A DNA stretch of 64,000 nucleotides from assembly GCF_016126015.1 (NCBI RefSeq), contig NZ_JAEFDB010000001.1, positions 496,001-560,000 of the forward strand, written 5' to 3'. Of the stretch, positions 54,342-62,315 are shown in pieces. This DNA comes from Capnocytophaga periodontitidis. GTDB lineage: Bacteria > Bacteroidota > Bacteroidia > Flavobacteriales > Flavobacteriaceae. Numbering within the stretch: position 1 is the stretch's first letter; the number at the start of each line of letters is the position of its first letter. Below the pieces are notes generated by a model. The model was not told where the DNA came from, made no database searches, and was given only the letters and a program-made list of their open reading frames with translations. Position numbers and translations under genes: made by a program.

Positions 54342-55511
54342 ATGGAAGGACTGGTTGGATTATATGAAGCGTTTAGTAAGGAGGGTACTTTTTTAGATAT
54401 AGAGAAAGAGTGCCATTATATAAAGTGCCTTATGAATTTTTGGGAAAAGGAAATCAAAGAGCACCCTACTTTATTTTTTGATATGGTAGAGAGGATTGAT
54501 ATTTCTCATCAGCAGAATGTATTTGAAGCTCCTTCTTATAGGGAAGTATACTATAATTTTGCTTACTATCTAATGAAGATAAGAGCATTTTTCCCTGAGC
54601 AGAAAGATTTCTTAGGGATGGTTGTTGAGAATATACGTGCTGAAGTATGGCAGGTTGAGATTTCTATCAAGGATTTTGAAAGTTATACAAAACTAATCAA
54701 AAAAGAAGCGGTGAACATTCCGGAGTATAATTTACTTTTTTGGGGGTGCTGGATAGTAGAAAGACTGTGGGAGAGGAGTAGTGATATATTAACTATCTTT
54801 TTTAATACAGAAGAAGTAGAGTGCTTAAGGGATATTTTGGATTATTTATGGCAGGTAATAGATGAGAATAGTTTGTGGGACAAAGAAAAGGTACAACAAT
54901 ATTATGAGGCTTTGCAAGGTATTGATAAGGCGATTTTGGACGAGACTGACTTTGAGGAAAAAGCTATTTATGAATTGGTAAAGAATTTAGAGGTATTGTT
55001 ACAGTATTGTATCACAAAGGAAAGAGGTTTTGAAAGCATTATTTGGCAAGCAGTGATTGATGTGATAGATGCAAAGATGCAGATGGATGGCAAGGATATA
55101 CATACCTCAGAGGGGTTTGCAGATGAGGAACTTCAATACGAGATGGAATGCTTGCGATATATACTTTACTTTTCACAAAGATTTAAACAAGATTCGTATA
55201 ACAAGCAACTTTTCTCGAAAGGTAGAAGGATACACCTCAACAAAGGAAAACTACTAAAAATAGTAAAGGCTTATCAAGAGCAATACTTTCCTAAATTAGT
55301 AGGTGAAGAAGTTCTTAGCCATATACAACTTAGTCCGCGATTTGGGGTAGAAGGAGAGATAGCGTGGATTATAACGGGAGAACATAATTTTTTGGGTGAT
55401 GTATGGGAACAATGGTATGTAGTATCGGATATTACAGAGGAAGTTGATAATGTATTTGATAAGTTTGGTAATCGTTATTACCCGCATAAGGAAAATTTAA
55501 ATAAACGTTAG
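54342..55511 (+). CDS. Unknown helical protein, immunity-like
   Basis: 389 residues, acidic, soluble and strongly helical with many Trp/Glu/Tyr, beginning MEGLVGLYEAFSKEGTFLDIEKECHYIK. I do not recognise a family. The composition (acidic, cytoplasmic, single-copy, AT-rich, next to a small lipoprotein) resembles immunity proteins of polymorphic toxin systems, but no toxin is seen in the window. Starts 8 bp after a terminator and has no promoter I can identify. The following lipoprotein gene begins 6 bp after its stop. Confidence 0.6.
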   Translation: MEGLVGLYEAFSKEGTFLDIEKECHYIKCLMNFWEKEIKEHPTLFFDMVERIDISHQQNVFEAPSYREVYYNFAYYLMKIRAFFPEQKDFLGMVVENIRAEVWQVEISIKDFESYTKLIKKEAVNIPEYNLLFWGCWIVERLWERSSDILTIFFNTEEVECLRDILDYLWQVIDENSLWDKEKVQQYYEALQGIDKAILDETDFEEKAIYELVKNLEVLLQYCITKERGFESIIWQAVIDVIDAKMQMDGKDIHTSEGFADEELQYEMECLRYILYFSQRFKQDSYNKQLFSKGRRIHLNKGKLLKIVKAYQEQYFPKLVGEEVLSHIQLSPRFGVEGEIAWIITGEHNFLGDVWEQWYVVSDITEEVDNVFDKFGNRYYPHKENLNKR

Positions 55512-55517
55512 AATACA

Positions 55518-56054
55518 ATGACCGCAAAATATTTTTATATATCATTTTTATTGCTTTTTACCGCTTGTAGACAATCATCTAATGTAAAGTATAACACAAT
55601 AAACCACGAACAGGATAGTATTAAGGAAATAGCAGTAAATAATAATGATAGTGTTTTAGAAAAGATTCCAATAAAAGTTTTTTATAGAATCTTAGTTTCT
55701 AATGAACAACGGATTGAAATAGATACTCTATCTTCCTTAACAATCTACAAAGACTATATAATAGATAAATTGAGTATGGATTACTATCTTATCAATATAG
55801 ATAGTATTGAACAAGACGATACCAAGATATATTTTACATCAAGTAAAGAGAGTTCTTATGTAGATTTTGAAGAGAATCAACTTATTAAGTGGAATACACT
55901 AACTCTTGAATGGTATAGAAATACCGTAATAGAAAAGGATAAAAAGAAGATGTTTATTTGGAATTTGCAACACGATAATAGTCTTTTTAGTATGCTTATT
56001 GATAGTATAGATATAAAGAAATCAAAATATCCTATATACCAGTGGAAAGAGTAA
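55518..56054 (+). CDS. Small lipoprotein, unknown
   Basis: 178 residues with a lipoprotein signal: hydrophobic core ending LLLFTAC, lipidated Cys at about residue 17. The mature part is Asn/Asp/Ile-rich with no recognised domain, probably facing the periplasm or surface. Strong AT bias. Directly downstream of the immunity-like gene and probably co-transcribed. Confidence 0.72.
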   Translation: MTAKYFYISFLLLFTACRQSSNVKYNTINHEQDSIKEIAVNNNDSVLEKIPIKVFYRILVSNEQRIEIDTLSSLTIYKDYIIDKLSMDYYLINIDSIEQDDTKIYFTSSKESSYVDFEENQLIKWNTLTLEWYRNTVIEKDKKKMFIWNLQHDNSLFSMLIDSIDIKKSKYPIYQWKE

Positions 56055-56145
56055 GGAAGTTAAGAGTATAATAGTAAAGTATTTTGAAGTTAGTTATAAT
56101 CCTTTTTAGGAACTTGATGATAATAATAATTTTAAATCATAGACA

Positions 56146-57093
56146 ATGAAAACACGTATTACAGAACTTTTTAATATTCAATATCCTATCATTCAGGGAG
56201 GAATGATATGGGCAAGCGGATGGCGATTAGCCTCAGCAGTGAGCAATGCAGGCGGTTTGGGACTATTGGGTGCAGGCTCTATGCATCCCGAAACTCTTGT
56301 AGAACACATACGCAAATGCAAAGCGGCTACCGATAAACCTTTTGGAGTAAATATACCAATTATGTACCCCGAAATGGACAAGGCTATTGAAGTGATTTTA
56401 CGTGAGGGAGTAAAAATTGTATTTACTTCAGCAGGAAATCCAGCTACTTATACTTCTTTATTACAAAAAGAAGGTATAAAAGTAGCTCACGTGGTAAGCA
56501 GTAGTAAGTTTGCCCTCAAAGCACAAGCAGCAGGTGTTAATGCAGTAGTAGCAGAAGGTTTTGAAGCAGGTGGCCACAATGGACGAGAGGAAACCAGCAC
56601 AATGGTACTCATTCCTGCGGTGCGTAGAGTATTAGAAGTCCCACTTATTGCAGCAGGAGGTATCGCTACAGGTAGTGGTATGCTAGCTGCAATAGCATTG
56701 GGAGCTGATGGTGTGCAAATAGGTAGTAGATTTGTAGCTACTACTGAAGCGTCTGTACACCCCGCATTTAAAGAGAAGGTTGTAGCAGCTGGGGAAGGAG
56801 ATACAGAACTTACACTGAAAGAATTAGCCCCTGTGAGATTACTAAAGAATGGTTTTTATAAACAAGTGAAAGAGCTATACAATACCCAAAAAGCTACTAT
56901 TGAGAACCTAAAAGCCTTAGTGGGTAATCGTCGTACCAAACAAGGAATGTTTGAAGGAGATATGGAACAAGGTGAGCTTGAAATAGGACAAGCTGCTTCA
57001 CTCATCACTAAAGTACAAAGTGTACAAGAAGTTATCAATGAGATTATAACAGAGTATCACAAAGGTATAGAGAGACTTACAGATTTAAAATAA
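56146..57093 (+). CDS. NAD(P)H-dependent flavin oxidoreductase (NMO / FabK-like)
   Basis: 315 residues, TIM-barrel FMN enzyme of the nitronate monooxygenase / enoyl-ACP reductase II superfamily. Signatures: QGGMIWASGWRLASAVSNAGGLG near the start, EAGGHNGREET (the His of the family's active site), AAGGIATGSGMLAAIALGADGVQIGSRFV phosphate-binding loop. FabK reduces enoyl-ACP in fatty-acid synthesis; NMO oxidises nitronates. Sequence alone does not separate the two. Confidence 0.88.
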   Translation: MKTRITELFNIQYPIIQGGMIWASGWRLASAVSNAGGLGLLGAGSMHPETLVEHIRKCKAATDKPFGVNIPIMYPEMDKAIEVILREGVKIVFTSAGNPATYTSLLQKEGIKVAHVVSSSKFALKAQAAGVNAVVAEGFEAGGHNGREETSTMVLIPAVRRVLEVPLIAAGGIATGSGMLAAIALGADGVQIGSRFVATTEASVHPAFKEKVVAAGEGDTELTLKELAPVRLLKNGFYKQVKELYNTQKATIENLKALVGNRRTKQGMFEGDMEQGELEIGQAASLITKVQSVQEVINEIITEYHKGIERLTDLK

Positions 57094-57097
57094 AACA

Positions 57098-57628
57098 ATG
57101 GAGCGAAAAGAAATCTTTACTAGTAAAAAGAAAAACGTCTTTTTACTATTCTTAGTCATTATTTTCTTAGCCGTAGGGATATTTTGTTTCCTGAATGCTA
57201 ATGAATTATCTAATGATGGCAAAAGGAGCATTGTTTTTATAGAAGTTATAAGTATTATCGTTGTGATTTTTGCTTTAATAGCTCTATTTTTTATTATAAA
57301 AAACTTGCAAAACAATCAATGGGTACTTGCCATAGATGAAAAAGCCCTACACATAAGAATACAAAAGTATTATCTTATTCCTTGGGAAGAAATAATAGGC
57401 TTTCAAGAATTAGAAATCAAAGGGAACAAGAGTATTTTGATACAAGTGAGAAATCCTGAAACTCTTATTGCTAATGAAAAGAACTTTTTTGTAAAAAAGA
57501 TGATGCAATGGAGTCAGAAAATGTATGGAACTCCTATCAGTATTGCAAGTTCCATAATGAAAATCAGTCACAAAGAACTTGTTTCACTACTTTTAGCAAG
57601 TTTAACTACTTACAAAAATAAATATTAG
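57098..57628 (+). CDS. STM3941-like membrane protein
   Basis: 176 residues with two membrane helices (about 13-32 and 46-67), then a soluble domain starting WVLAIDEKALHIRI with IPWEEIIGFQE, a PH-like pattern typical of STM3941-family proteins. Function unknown. It lies 4 bp after the flavin enzyme gene, so likely in the same transcript, and is followed by a decayed small membrane gene. Confidence 0.72.
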   Translation: MERKEIFTSKKKNVFLLFLVIIFLAVGIFCFLNANELSNDGKRSIVFIEVISIIVVIFALIALFFIIKNLQNNQWVLAIDEKALHIRIQKYYLIPWEEIIGFQELEIKGNKSILIQVRNPETLIANEKNFFVKKMMQWSQKMYGTPISIASSIMKISHKELVSLLLASLTTYKNKY

Positions 57629-57635
57629 TAAGAAT

Positions 57636-58047
57636 ATGCACTTTAAAACTTTATGCAAAGTAATTATACTATTGTCATTTGTTATATTTGCAACTTTGTA
57701 TAGCATTCTTAGTTTATATACTTGGAGAAAAGGCTTATATTGATTGGTTAAAAGCTGATACAAACAAAGCTTGGGGATGGGGTTTTATAGTAGGTCTTAT
57801 ATTATTTTATGCTTTACCTTTATGTCTGCTTATCAGTAGTTTTTTATTTTTAAAAAAACGAATCTTTTTTTAGATTCCTTATATTATATTGTTGATTTAT
57901 GCTATTGATGAAAGTTTTATAGGTTGTTGGACTCACCCTTTACGCGGAGCTTTGCTATTATTATCCATAAGTGCTGGGTATTTATTTTCATTTGTTTCTC
58001 TTTATTTTTATCAGAAGAAAAAAATGAGAAAAAATATTGATTTATAA
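57636..58047 (+). pseudogene. Decayed small membrane protein gene
   Basis: An ATG at 57636 opens a hydrophobic frame that stops at TGA 57741-57743. Shifting one base gives a continuous frame (IDWLKADTNKAWGWGF...LFLKKRIFF) to TAG 57871, and the same frame goes on after the stop (IPYIILLIYAIDES...KNIDL) to 58047. Together these pieces would form a membrane protein of about 135 residues with several helices. One frameshift and one stop in a T-run suggest recent inactivation. The alternative is two or three unrelated small ORFs. Sequencing error in homopolymers could mimic this. Confidence 0.5.
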
Positions 58048-58097
58048 GCATTTACTTTTATATTTACGGAAAACATAATAAAAAAAGTCTTAAAAAA

Positions 58098-58130
58098 TTT
58101 GGAATATAATAGCAAATGCCCGTATATTTG
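58098..58130 (+). promoter_or_regulatory. Promoter of tRNA-Gly
   Basis: TTTG at 58098-58101, 21 bp, TATATTTG at 58123-58130. Confidence 0.6.
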
Positions 58131-58162
58131 CAATCGGAAAATATATCTATATCACTATAATT

Positions 58163-58235
58163 GCGGGAGTAGCTCAGTTGGTAGAGCGTCAGCCTTCCAA
58201 GCTGAATGTCGCGAGTTCGAACCTCGTCTCCCGCT
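58163..58235 (+). tRNA. tRNA-Gly (TCC)
   Basis: A 73-nt cloverleaf with anticodon loop CTTCCAA (TCC), acceptor GCGGGAG/CTCCCGC, discriminator T as usual for glycine. No encoded CCA. Confidence 0.95.
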
Positions 58236-58242
58236 CTACAAA

Positions 58243-58281
58243 CAAAAAGCCTGATAACATATTGTTATCAGGCTCTTTGTT
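58243..58281. terminator. Bidirectional terminator between tRNA-Gly and trmH-like gene
   Basis: Stem GCCTGATAACA/TGTTATCAGGC with a 3-nt loop; A-rich left and T-rich right arm. Confidence 0.85.
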
Positions 58282-58301
58282 TATCATTTCTAATTTTATT
58301 T

Positions 58302-58844
58302 TTACAACATTGTATGCTTCCTGAGCTTCATTGCCAATTCCCAAATAGCAATTCCTGCACTTACAGAAATATTTAGAGAATGTTTAGTGCCATACTGTGG
58401 GATTTCTATCACCTCATCAGAAGCTGAAACCACTTCTTGTTCCACTCCTTTTACCTCGTTGCCAAAGATAATAGCATATTTTTGTTTTCCGTTAGGCTGA
58501 AAATCATTCAGCATTGTAGAATTTTCAGCTTGCTCAATACTAATAATATAAACTCCTTGCTCTTTTAGCTTTTCTACTGCCGAAAGTGTATTTTCTACAT
58601 ATTCCCATGCCACACTATCAGTCGCACCCAAAGCTGTTTTATGAATCTCTTTGTTTGGAGGAGTGGCGGTAATCCCACAGAGGTATATCTTTTCAATTAA
58701 AAAAGCATCACAAGTGCGAAAAACAGAACCTATATTGTTCAAACTTCTCACATTATCCAAAATTACTATTAAAGGTGTTTTTTCAGCCTTCTTAAATTGC
58801 TCAATATCCAATCTATTGAGTTCATTATTCGCTAATTTACGCAT
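58302..58844 (-). CDS. TrmH/SpoU family RNA methyltransferase
   Basis: 180 residues, a compact SPOUT methyltransferase with motif 1 LNNIGSVFRTCDAF, motif 2 IIFGNEVKGV and motif 3 IPQYGTKHSLNISVSAGIAIWE forming the trefoil-knot SAM site. It methylates a ribose 2'-OH in tRNA or rRNA; the exact position cannot be told (TrmL-like length). One base separates it from the upstream rel gene. Confidence 0.88.
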   Translation of the reverse strand: MRKLANNELNRLDIEQFKKAEKTPLIVILDNVRSLNNIGSVFRTCDAFLIEKIYLCGITATPPNKEIHKTALGATDSVAWEYVENTLSAVEKLKEQGVYIISIEQAENSTMLNDFQPNGKQKYAIIFGNEVKGVEQEVVSASDEVIEIPQYGTKHSLNISVSAGIAIWELAMKLRKHTML

Positions 58845-58845
58845 A

Positions 58846-61044
58846 TTATAGTCTGTTTATTTTATCTACTCCTTTAATGTTCTTAATATCTTGCATCAGT
58901 TTTTTTAAAGTAGCATTGTTGTTGATTGAAATAGAGACTTTTCCGCTGAATACATTACCTTCAGTATCAATATTAATGTTGGTGAGCTTTACAAATTTGC
59001 TATCCAAAATCACTTTTGAGATATCGCTAATGAGTCCATCGCGGTCAATACCACTAATTCTAAGACTCACTTTGAAATCTCTTTCATCAGATTTTACCCA
59101 TTTAGCTTGAATGATACGATAAGCGTAATTCGATTGCATCGAAATGGCATTCGGACAAGTTTTTTTGTGTACCTTTACCCCTTCGTTGATAGTAACGAAC
59201 CCAAAAATAGGATCACCAGGGATAGGATTGCAACATTTTGAAAAAGTATAATCTAACGATTCTTCTTCTTTGCCAAATACAATGCTATCATAATGAACGT
59301 TGGGCGAATAAATAGATTCGTCGGTAGGTTTTTTAACTACTTTATTTTTGAATAATCCAAAGAAAGACGTGCGATGAGATACAAACTCTTTCAGCATTTG
59401 GTTGCTGATTTCTCCCGTTCCTGCTTGATAGTAAATATCTAAACTCGTCTTTGTTTTGAAGTAACTCACTAGCTCGTTCATTACTTCTTCATTAAGAGTA
59501 ACCTTCAATTGCTTTAATTTTCGAACTAAAATCTCTTTTCCTTCAGCAGCAACAGCTTTTGTTTCTTCTTTTAAAGCATTTTTTATCTTACTACGTGCTT
59601 TAGCAGTGGTAGCATAGTTTAGCCAGTTCTTAGTGGGTTTTGCATTTTCGGCAGTGATAATTTCTACTGTTTCACCGCTCTTTAATACATAGTTTAAGGG
59701 CACTAATTTATTGTTTACTTTGGCTCCACGTGTTTTTAAACCCACTCCTGTATGTATTGAAAAAGCAAAATCAAGTGGTGTGGCACCTTTCGGGAGAGAT
59801 TTTATCTCACCATTAGGGGTAAAGACGAAAATCTCTTTAGAATACAAGTTGAGTTTGAAATCTTCTACAAAGTCTACAGCATTTGCCTCGCTGTTTTCAA
59901 AGACTTCTTGCAACCTATTAAGCCACATTTCGATGCCTTCTTCTTTTTGGTCGCCGTGTTTATACTTAAAATGGGCTGCATAACCTTTTTCAGCGATTTC
60001 GTGCATACGTTCGCTGCGTATTTGCACCTCCACCCATTTGCCTTTTGGCCCCATTACAGTAATATGTAAGGCTTCATAACCTGTAGATTTAGGTGAGGAA
60101 ATCCAATCACGCAATCGGGTGGGATTAGGACGGAAGTGGTCGGTAACAATAGAGTATATTTTCCAAGCCAAAAACTTTTCTTCAGCTGGTTCACTTTTAT
60201 AGATGATGCGAATTGCAAATTTATCGTAAACTTCTTCAAAACTCACACCTTGCGATTCCATTTTCCTATAAATAGAATAGATTGATTTGGGTCGCCCTTT
60301 GATGTAATAATCAATTTTTTGTTGCGTTAAAGAGGTTTCTACGATTTTAGTAAACGCCTCAATGTATTCTTGTTGTTCTTCTTTGGATTCCTCCATTTTG
60401 TTTAGGATACTATTGTATCGCTCGGGGTCAGTGTATTTAAGGGCGAGGTCTTCTAATTCTGTTTTGATGTTATACAAGCCAATGCGGTGAGCAATAGGTG
60501 CATAAATATAGAGTGTTTCCGAAGCTATTTTGGCTTGTTTGTATTCTGCCATCGAATCCATCGTTTGCATATTGTGGAGTCTGTCAGCAATTTTTATGAG
60601 AATCACGCGCACATCGTCATTCATTGTAAGAAGAAGCTTTCGGAAGTTCTCGGCTTGTAAAGAGATGTCATTTTCACGGCTCATACTCGAAATTTTGGTA
60701 AGTCCTTCCACAATATGAGCTACAGTTTTACCAAAAAGCCGTTCCATATCTTCAATTGTATAGTCGGTATCTTCTACTACATCGTGTAACAAAGCCGACG
60801 CAATGGCTATAGCGTCTAATCCTATTTGTGAAGCAACAATTTTAGCTACGGCAATAGGGTGAAAAATATAAGGCTCCCCACTTTTTCGGCGTTGGTTTTT
60901 GTGTGCATCAACAGCGGTGTCAAACGCTAAGCGAATGAGTTTTTTATCTTCATCACTCAAGGTTTGATAGCTAATACGCAAGAGTTCTTTATACTCGCGG
61001 GCAATGGCTTTGTTTTCTTCTTCTAAGTCGGTGTTTGTTTCCAT
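58846..61044 (-). CDS. Bifunctional (p)ppGpp synthetase/hydrolase Rel
   Basis: 732 residues: a hydrolase domain with HD motif (SALLHDVVEDTDYT), a synthetase domain (GRPKSIYSIYRKM, DKFAIRIIYKS), a TGS domain (IFVFTPNGEIKSLPKGATPLDFAFSIHTG), a zinc-finger-like region (KCCNPIPGD) and a C-terminal ACT domain (FKVSLRISGIDRDGLISDI). It makes and degrades the stringent-response alarmone. Length and order are those of a Rel/SpoT long form. Confidence 0.94.
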   Translation of the reverse strand: METNTDLEEENKAIAREYKELLRISYQTLSDEDKKLIRLAFDTAVDAHKNQRRKSGEPYIFHPIAVAKIVASQIGLDAIAIASALLHDVVEDTDYTIEDMERLFGKTVAHIVEGLTKISSMSRENDISLQAENFRKLLLTMNDDVRVILIKIADRLHNMQTMDSMAEYKQAKIASETLYIYAPIAHRIGLYNIKTELEDLALKYTDPERYNSILNKMEESKEEQQEYIEAFTKIVETSLTQQKIDYYIKGRPKSIYSIYRKMESQGVSFEEVYDKFAIRIIYKSEPAEEKFLAWKIYSIVTDHFRPNPTRLRDWISSPKSTGYEALHITVMGPKGKWVEVQIRSERMHEIAEKGYAAHFKYKHGDQKEEGIEMWLNRLQEVFENSEANAVDFVEDFKLNLYSKEIFVFTPNGEIKSLPKGATPLDFAFSIHTGVGLKTRGAKVNNKLVPLNYVLKSGETVEIITAENAKPTKNWLNYATTAKARSKIKNALKEETKAVAAEGKEILVRKLKQLKVTLNEEVMNELVSYFKTKTSLDIYYQAGTGEISNQMLKEFVSHRTSFFGLFKNKVVKKPTDESIYSPNVHYDSIVFGKEEESLDYTFSKCCNPIPGDPIFGFVTINEGVKVHKKTCPNAISMQSNYAYRIIQAKWVKSDERDFKVSLRISGIDRDGLISDISKVILDSKFVKLTNINIDTEGNVFSGKVSISINNNATLKKLMQDIKNIKGVDKINRL

Positions 61045-61116
61045 AAATAAGAATGAATGTAGAAAATTCTAACTTTAGCAAAATTTGGAACTTTACTGAA
61101 GTTTTAGAGCTATTTT

Positions 61117-61893
61117 TTATTTAATAGTAGCCGATAATTTGCGGAGCTTAATAGCCGTAAGAATTTTTTTGGTATACAACGGGAAGTCGGCACCGAGAAG
61201 CCAACCAAAATATCCTGGTTCTTCATCAAAAATATCTTCTACGCGTTTGCCTTTGTGTTTCCCAAAGGTAAAGATTTCTTCGCCTTTTTCATTATAACCA
61301 ATAAAACCAGCAAAGTCGGCTATTTGTTTGCGATAAGTAAACTCGCTGAGCTTTTTGATGTTGTTCTCTAAGCTGTCATAACGGTCGAGCTGGGCTTTGA
61401 GGATTTCATAAGTGGCATTGGTATCTGCCGAAGCTGTATGTGCATCAATAAGGTCTTTACCACAATAGAATTTATAGGCTGCCGAGAGAGTGCGCTGTTC
61501 CATTTTGTGAAAAATAGTTTGTACATCTACCGATACACGGTTCCCCAAATCAAAATCTACTTCAGCACGCAGCATTTCTTCGGCAAGCAAAGGAATATCA
61601 AATCGGTCGGAATTGTAGCCAGCAAGGTCGGAATCTTTTATCATATTATGGATTTGCTTGGCAAGCTCTTTAAAAGTAGGTTCCCCCGCAACGCGTTCAT
61701 CGGTAATGCCGTGCACATCTGAGGCAGCTTTTGGGATAGGAATAGTAGGATTTACGAGCCACGTTTTACTTTCTTTATTGCCATTGGGGTAGACTTTTAA
61801 AATAGATATTTCAACGATACGGTCTTTGGTAATATCAATGCCCGTAGTTTCAAGGTCAAAAAAACAAATAGGTTTTGATAGTTTTAGTTCCAC
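61117..61893 (-). CDS. DEDDh 3'-5' exonuclease, DNA polymerase III epsilon-like
   Basis: 258 residues. Exo I FDLETTGID, Exo II AGYNSDRFDIPLL, Exo III AHTASADTNATYE supply the four acids and the His of the DEDDh class. The C-terminal FTFGKHKGKRVEDIF...GYFGWLLGADFP segment is a small added domain found in Bacteroidota relatives. It probably proofreads or trims DNA/RNA; the stand-alone form means assignment to the replicative holoenzyme is unsure. Confidence 0.88.
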   Translation of the reverse strand: MELKLSKPICFFDLETTGIDITKDRIVEISILKVYPNGNKESKTWLVNPTIPIPKAASDVHGITDERVAGEPTFKELAKQIHNMIKDSDLAGYNSDRFDIPLLAEEMLRAEVDFDLGNRVSVDVQTIFHKMEQRTLSAAYKFYCGKDLIDAHTASADTNATYEILKAQLDRYDSLENNIKKLSEFTYRKQIADFAGFIGYNEKGEEIFTFGKHKGKRVEDIFDEEPGYFGWLLGADFPLYTKKILTAIKLRKLSATIK

Positions 61894-61940
61894 GATTTTA
61901 GTGAATAGTTAAAAGTGAATAATTTTAAAAATGGTAATTA

Positions 61941-62228
61941 TTAATTTTCTATTTGAGCAGAGAGTCCAGCATCAAGAAGCGCGGTGCAAAGAGGTTCTAG
62001 ATATTCATAACTTCCTGATTTTACATCGCATTTTCCCTTGAAATGCACTATAATAGCACATTGCTCGGCTTGCTCAAAAGTGTGATGGCAAACCTCTACT
62101 AAGGTATCAATAACGTGGTCGAAAGTATTAACATCATCATTGTATAAAATGAGATGACATTCATCACCTATAAGCTCCATCACATCTTCCTCAGCAAAGG
62201 TTTCTTCTTGGTAATTATTTTGTAACAT
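61941..62228 (-). CDS. clpS: Clp protease adaptor ClpS
   Basis: 95 residues, full length. HLILYNDDVNTFDHVIDTLVEVCHHTFEQAEQCA carries the Asn-Asp-Asp pocket that reads N-degrons, followed by the KGKCDVKSG and LLDAGLSAQIE regions. It delivers N-end-rule substrates to ClpAP/ClpCP. A separate promoter lies upstream. Confidence 0.95.
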   Translation of the reverse strand: MLQNNYQEETFAEEDVMELIGDECHLILYNDDVNTFDHVIDTLVEVCHHTFEQAEQCAIIVHFKGKCDVKSGSYEYLEPLCTALLDAGLSAQIEN

Positions 62229-62248
62229 AATTTGCTTTTATAATGATA

Positions 62249-62280
62249 CAAAAGTATGGTAAATAAATGAATTGTGCAAA
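62249..62280 (-). promoter_or_regulatory. Promoter of clpS
   Basis: Minus strand TTTG (62280-62277), 20 bp, TACTTTTG (62256-62249). Confidence 0.75.
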
Positions 62281-62315
62281 TGTTTACTTTAATATTTCTT
62301 ATTGTAAAGCATTTG

